This document shows positions 62,595-64,000 of a stretch of DNA of 64,000 bases, piece after piece. This DNA comes from Winogradskyella sediminis (GTDB lineage: Bacteria > Bacteroidota > Bacteroidia > Flavobacteriales > Flavobacteriaceae). The stretch's first letter is position 1. Each line of letters starts with the position of its first letter. Under the pieces are notes generated by a model, which had not been told where the DNA came from, did no database searches, and saw only the letters and a list, made by a program, of their open reading frames with translations. The stretch spans positions 506,023 through 570,022 of the forward strand of contig NZ_QUNH01000001.1 of the NCBI RefSeq assembly GCF_003387355.1, written 5' to 3'. The translations under genes and the position numbers were made by a program.

Positions 62595-64000
62595 ATGAAA
62601 TTAGAGAATTTAGAAAAAGACCATTATTATCATATCTACAATCGAGGAATCAATGGTTGTAACATATACAATTCAGATGAGAACAAACGTTATTTTCTTC
62701 AATTAACAGGAAAGTATCTAAATGAAAAAGCCAATATTTCTGCTTATGCCCTTCTAGATAATCATTTTCATTTTTTAATTCACGTAAATTGCAAAACCGA
62801 AGAGATAACCCAAGCTTTTTCAAATCTTTTTAATTCCTATTCGAAAGCATTCAACAAACAAAACAATAGAACAGGAAGCCTTTTTGAAAAACATTTCAAA
62901 CGAAAAAAAATAGATACAGAGGCATATTTCAAAACCGTTTTTTGTTACATTCATCATAATCCAATTAAAGATTGGGAACATTATACGTTTTCTTCATTCC
63001 ATTATTATATGAATGAAAATACACCTAAATATTTTTCATTAGATAAAACTTATAGCTTAAAGTTATTTGATAATATAAATAATCTAAAATATATGCATAA
63101 TCAATTTAAGGATGAAGACCTACAAGGTTTCGAAAACCTCGCAGGTCATGAAACCAAAGAGCCTGAAGGTTTTAAACCAAATACAATTATCAAAGATAAA
63201 TTCTTCAATTACATCCACCAATTACAAGACACTATCACTTCTAAACTAGAAGCAGTCGACGGTAAAGCCAAATTCCAAGAAGACCTTTGGGAACGCCCTG
63301 AAGGAGGAGGCGGAAGAACACGCGTTATAGAAAATGGTAATGTCTTTGAAAAAGGAGGTGTCAATATCTCTGGTGTTCACGGCAAATTACCAGATTCTAT
63401 GCAAAAATACTTTGGAGTAGAAGATGCCGATTTTTTTGCTTGTGGACTAAGTTTAGTCTTGCATCCTACAAATCCGATGGTGCCAACTGTACATGCTAAC
63501 TGGAGATACTTTGAAATGTATGATAAAGAAGGAAACATTGTAGACCAATGGTTTGGTGGTGGACAAGATTTAACGCCTTACTATTTGTTTGAAGATGATG
63601 CCAAACACTTCCATCAAACTTGCAAAACCGCTTGCGACAAGCATAACACAGAGTTTTACCCAAAATACAAAGCCCGTTGCGATGAATATTTTTATAATGC
63701 ACACCGAAATGAAGGTCGTGGTTTAGGTGGTTTATTCTTTGATTATTGTAAAGCTACAGACGAGATGAGCATGCAAAACTGGTACGACTTTGTAACCGAA
63801 GTTGGCGACAGTTTCCTTGAAGCTTATGTGCCAATTGTTGAAAAACGAAAGCATTTAGAATACACCAAACCTCAGCGTGATTGGCAAGAAATTAGAAGAG
63901 GACGTTACGTAGAATTTAATCTCGTTCATGATAAAGGTACGTTATTCGGATTAAAAACCAACGGACGCATAGAAAGTATTTTGATGAGTTTACCTCCACA
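62595..64000 (+). CDS. hemF: In-frame fusion of a REP-associated tyrosine transposase to coproporphyrinogen III oxidase (3' end beyond window)
   Basis: One frame stays open from ATG 62595 to the window end (468 codons). Residues 1-170 are a RAYT (Y1 transposase): YYHIYNRGINGCNIY, the HUH motif NHFHFLIHV (His57, His59), candidate nucleophile Tyr82 in FNSYSKAFNK, then GSLFEKHFKR and YIHHNPIKDWEHY. About eight residues usually found after HNP appear absent. Residues 175-199 are linker, partly encoded by REP copies R5 and R6. From residue 200 it is HemF: KDKFFNYIHQ, WERPEGGGGRTRV, WFGGGQDLTPYYLF, GRGLGGLFFDY and RGRYVEFNLVHDKG. The codon before KDKFF, where HemF proteins normally have Met, is ATC (63189); the nearest in-frame ATG upstream is residue 167. 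HemF oxidatively decarboxylates coproporphyrinogen III, the HemE product. Whether a full fusion or an N-extended HemF is made cannot be told. Confidence 0.9.
   Translation, partial: MKLENLEKDHYYHIYNRGINGCNIYNSDENKRYFLQLTGKYLNEKANISAYALLDNHFHFLIHVNCKTEEITQAFSNLFNSYSKAFNKQNNRTGSLFEKHFKRKKIDTEAYFKTVFCYIHHNPIKDWEHYTFSSFHYYMNENTPKYFSLDKTYSLKLFDNINNLKYMHNQFKDEDLQGFENLAGHETKEPEGFKPNTIIKDKFFNYIHQLQDTITSKLEAVDGKAKFQEDLWERPEGGGGRTRVIENGNVFEKGGVNISGVHGKLPDSMQKYFGVEDADFFACGLSLVLHPTNPMVPTVHANWRYFEMYDKEGNIVDQWFGGGQDLTPYYLFEDDAKHFHQTCKTACDKHNTEFYPKYKARCDEYFYNAHRNEGRGLGGLFFDYCKATDEMSMQNWYDFVTEVGDSFLEAYVPIVEKRKHLEYTKPQRDWQEIRRGRYVEFNLVHDKGTLFGLKTNGRIESILMSLPP
63119..63145. repeat. REP palindrome R5, inside the fused ORF
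   Basis: CCTACAAGGTTT, spacer CGA, AAACCTCGCAGG. It is translated as part of DLQGFENLAGH in the linker between the RAYT and HemF domains. With R4 it brackets the RAYT coding region. Confidence 0.85.
63162..63178. repeat. Degenerate REP half R6
   Basis: CCTGAAGGTTTTAAACC resembles one arm and the centre of the REP family. It lies 17 bp after R5 and 11 bp before the codons where HemF homology begins. Confidence 0.45.

Noticed and set aside
62595..63118. The RAYT as a complete mobile insertion sequence with its own ends
   Set aside because: No target-site duplication or terminal structure other than REPs is visible, and the reading frame runs on into hemF, so a REP-RAYT unit fits better than an autonomous IS.

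Overview
The window comes from a low-GC member of the Bacteroidota, almost certainly a marine Flavobacteriaceae. Support: a SusC/SusD pair, lipoproteins with acidic residues just after the lipobox cysteine, a peptidase with a type IX secretion C-terminal domain, a sulfatase inside a carbohydrate locus, and repeated TAnnTTTG -7 promoter boxes. No strain can be named from the sequence alone.

1-22500, carbohydrate region. A long minus-strand polysaccharide utilisation locus (PUL) reads SusE/F-like lipoprotein, SusC, SusD, GH30, GH-A-like hydrolase, GH30, S1 sulfatase, MFS sugar transporter, SGNH esterase and a GH2 enzyme cut by the window edge. A divergent AraC regulator (15450) faces it. Next come a complete Leloir set, gntR-galM-galK-galT on the minus strand and galE on the plus strand, around one palindromic operator, plus a truncated LacI. 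GH30 + GH2 + sulfatase + Leloir genes point to a sulfated or acetylated galactose-rich glycan, possibly a beta-1,6-galactan; the substrate is inference. A tRNA-Asn closes the region.

22500-38200, envelope and metals. RseP, a T9SS M1 peptidase and SCO1 are followed by feoA-feoB-feoB-associated protein, a DtxR/MntR regulator, a divergent TonB receptor and a Zn/Mn-type ABC importer. Both permeases of that importer carry C-terminal winged-helix domains.

38200-49100, mixed housekeeping: TerB-DnaJ protein, lipocalin-like lipoprotein, bacilliredoxin, PlsC, acyl-ACP desaturase, HD hydrolase, AraC with a tandem pair of 185-aa secreted paralogues, radical SAM protein, enoyl-CoA hydratase, NtrY-like kinase.

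49100-64000, heme synthesis: hemH-MATE-hemJ on the minus strand, then a 1170-aa TraB-domain protein, an AraC regulator and the operon hemA-hemCD-hemE-EI24-GNAT-hemF. The most striking observation is at the end. hemF has no start codon of its own and is joined in one uninterrupted frame to a REP-associated tyrosine transposase (RAYT). Five 27-bp REP palindromes plus a degenerate one surround it; one encodes part of the RAYT-HemF linker and another supplies the stop codon of the preceding GNAT gene. A different, roughly 75-bp inverted repeat occurs twice inside operons, once six bases before the hemE start.
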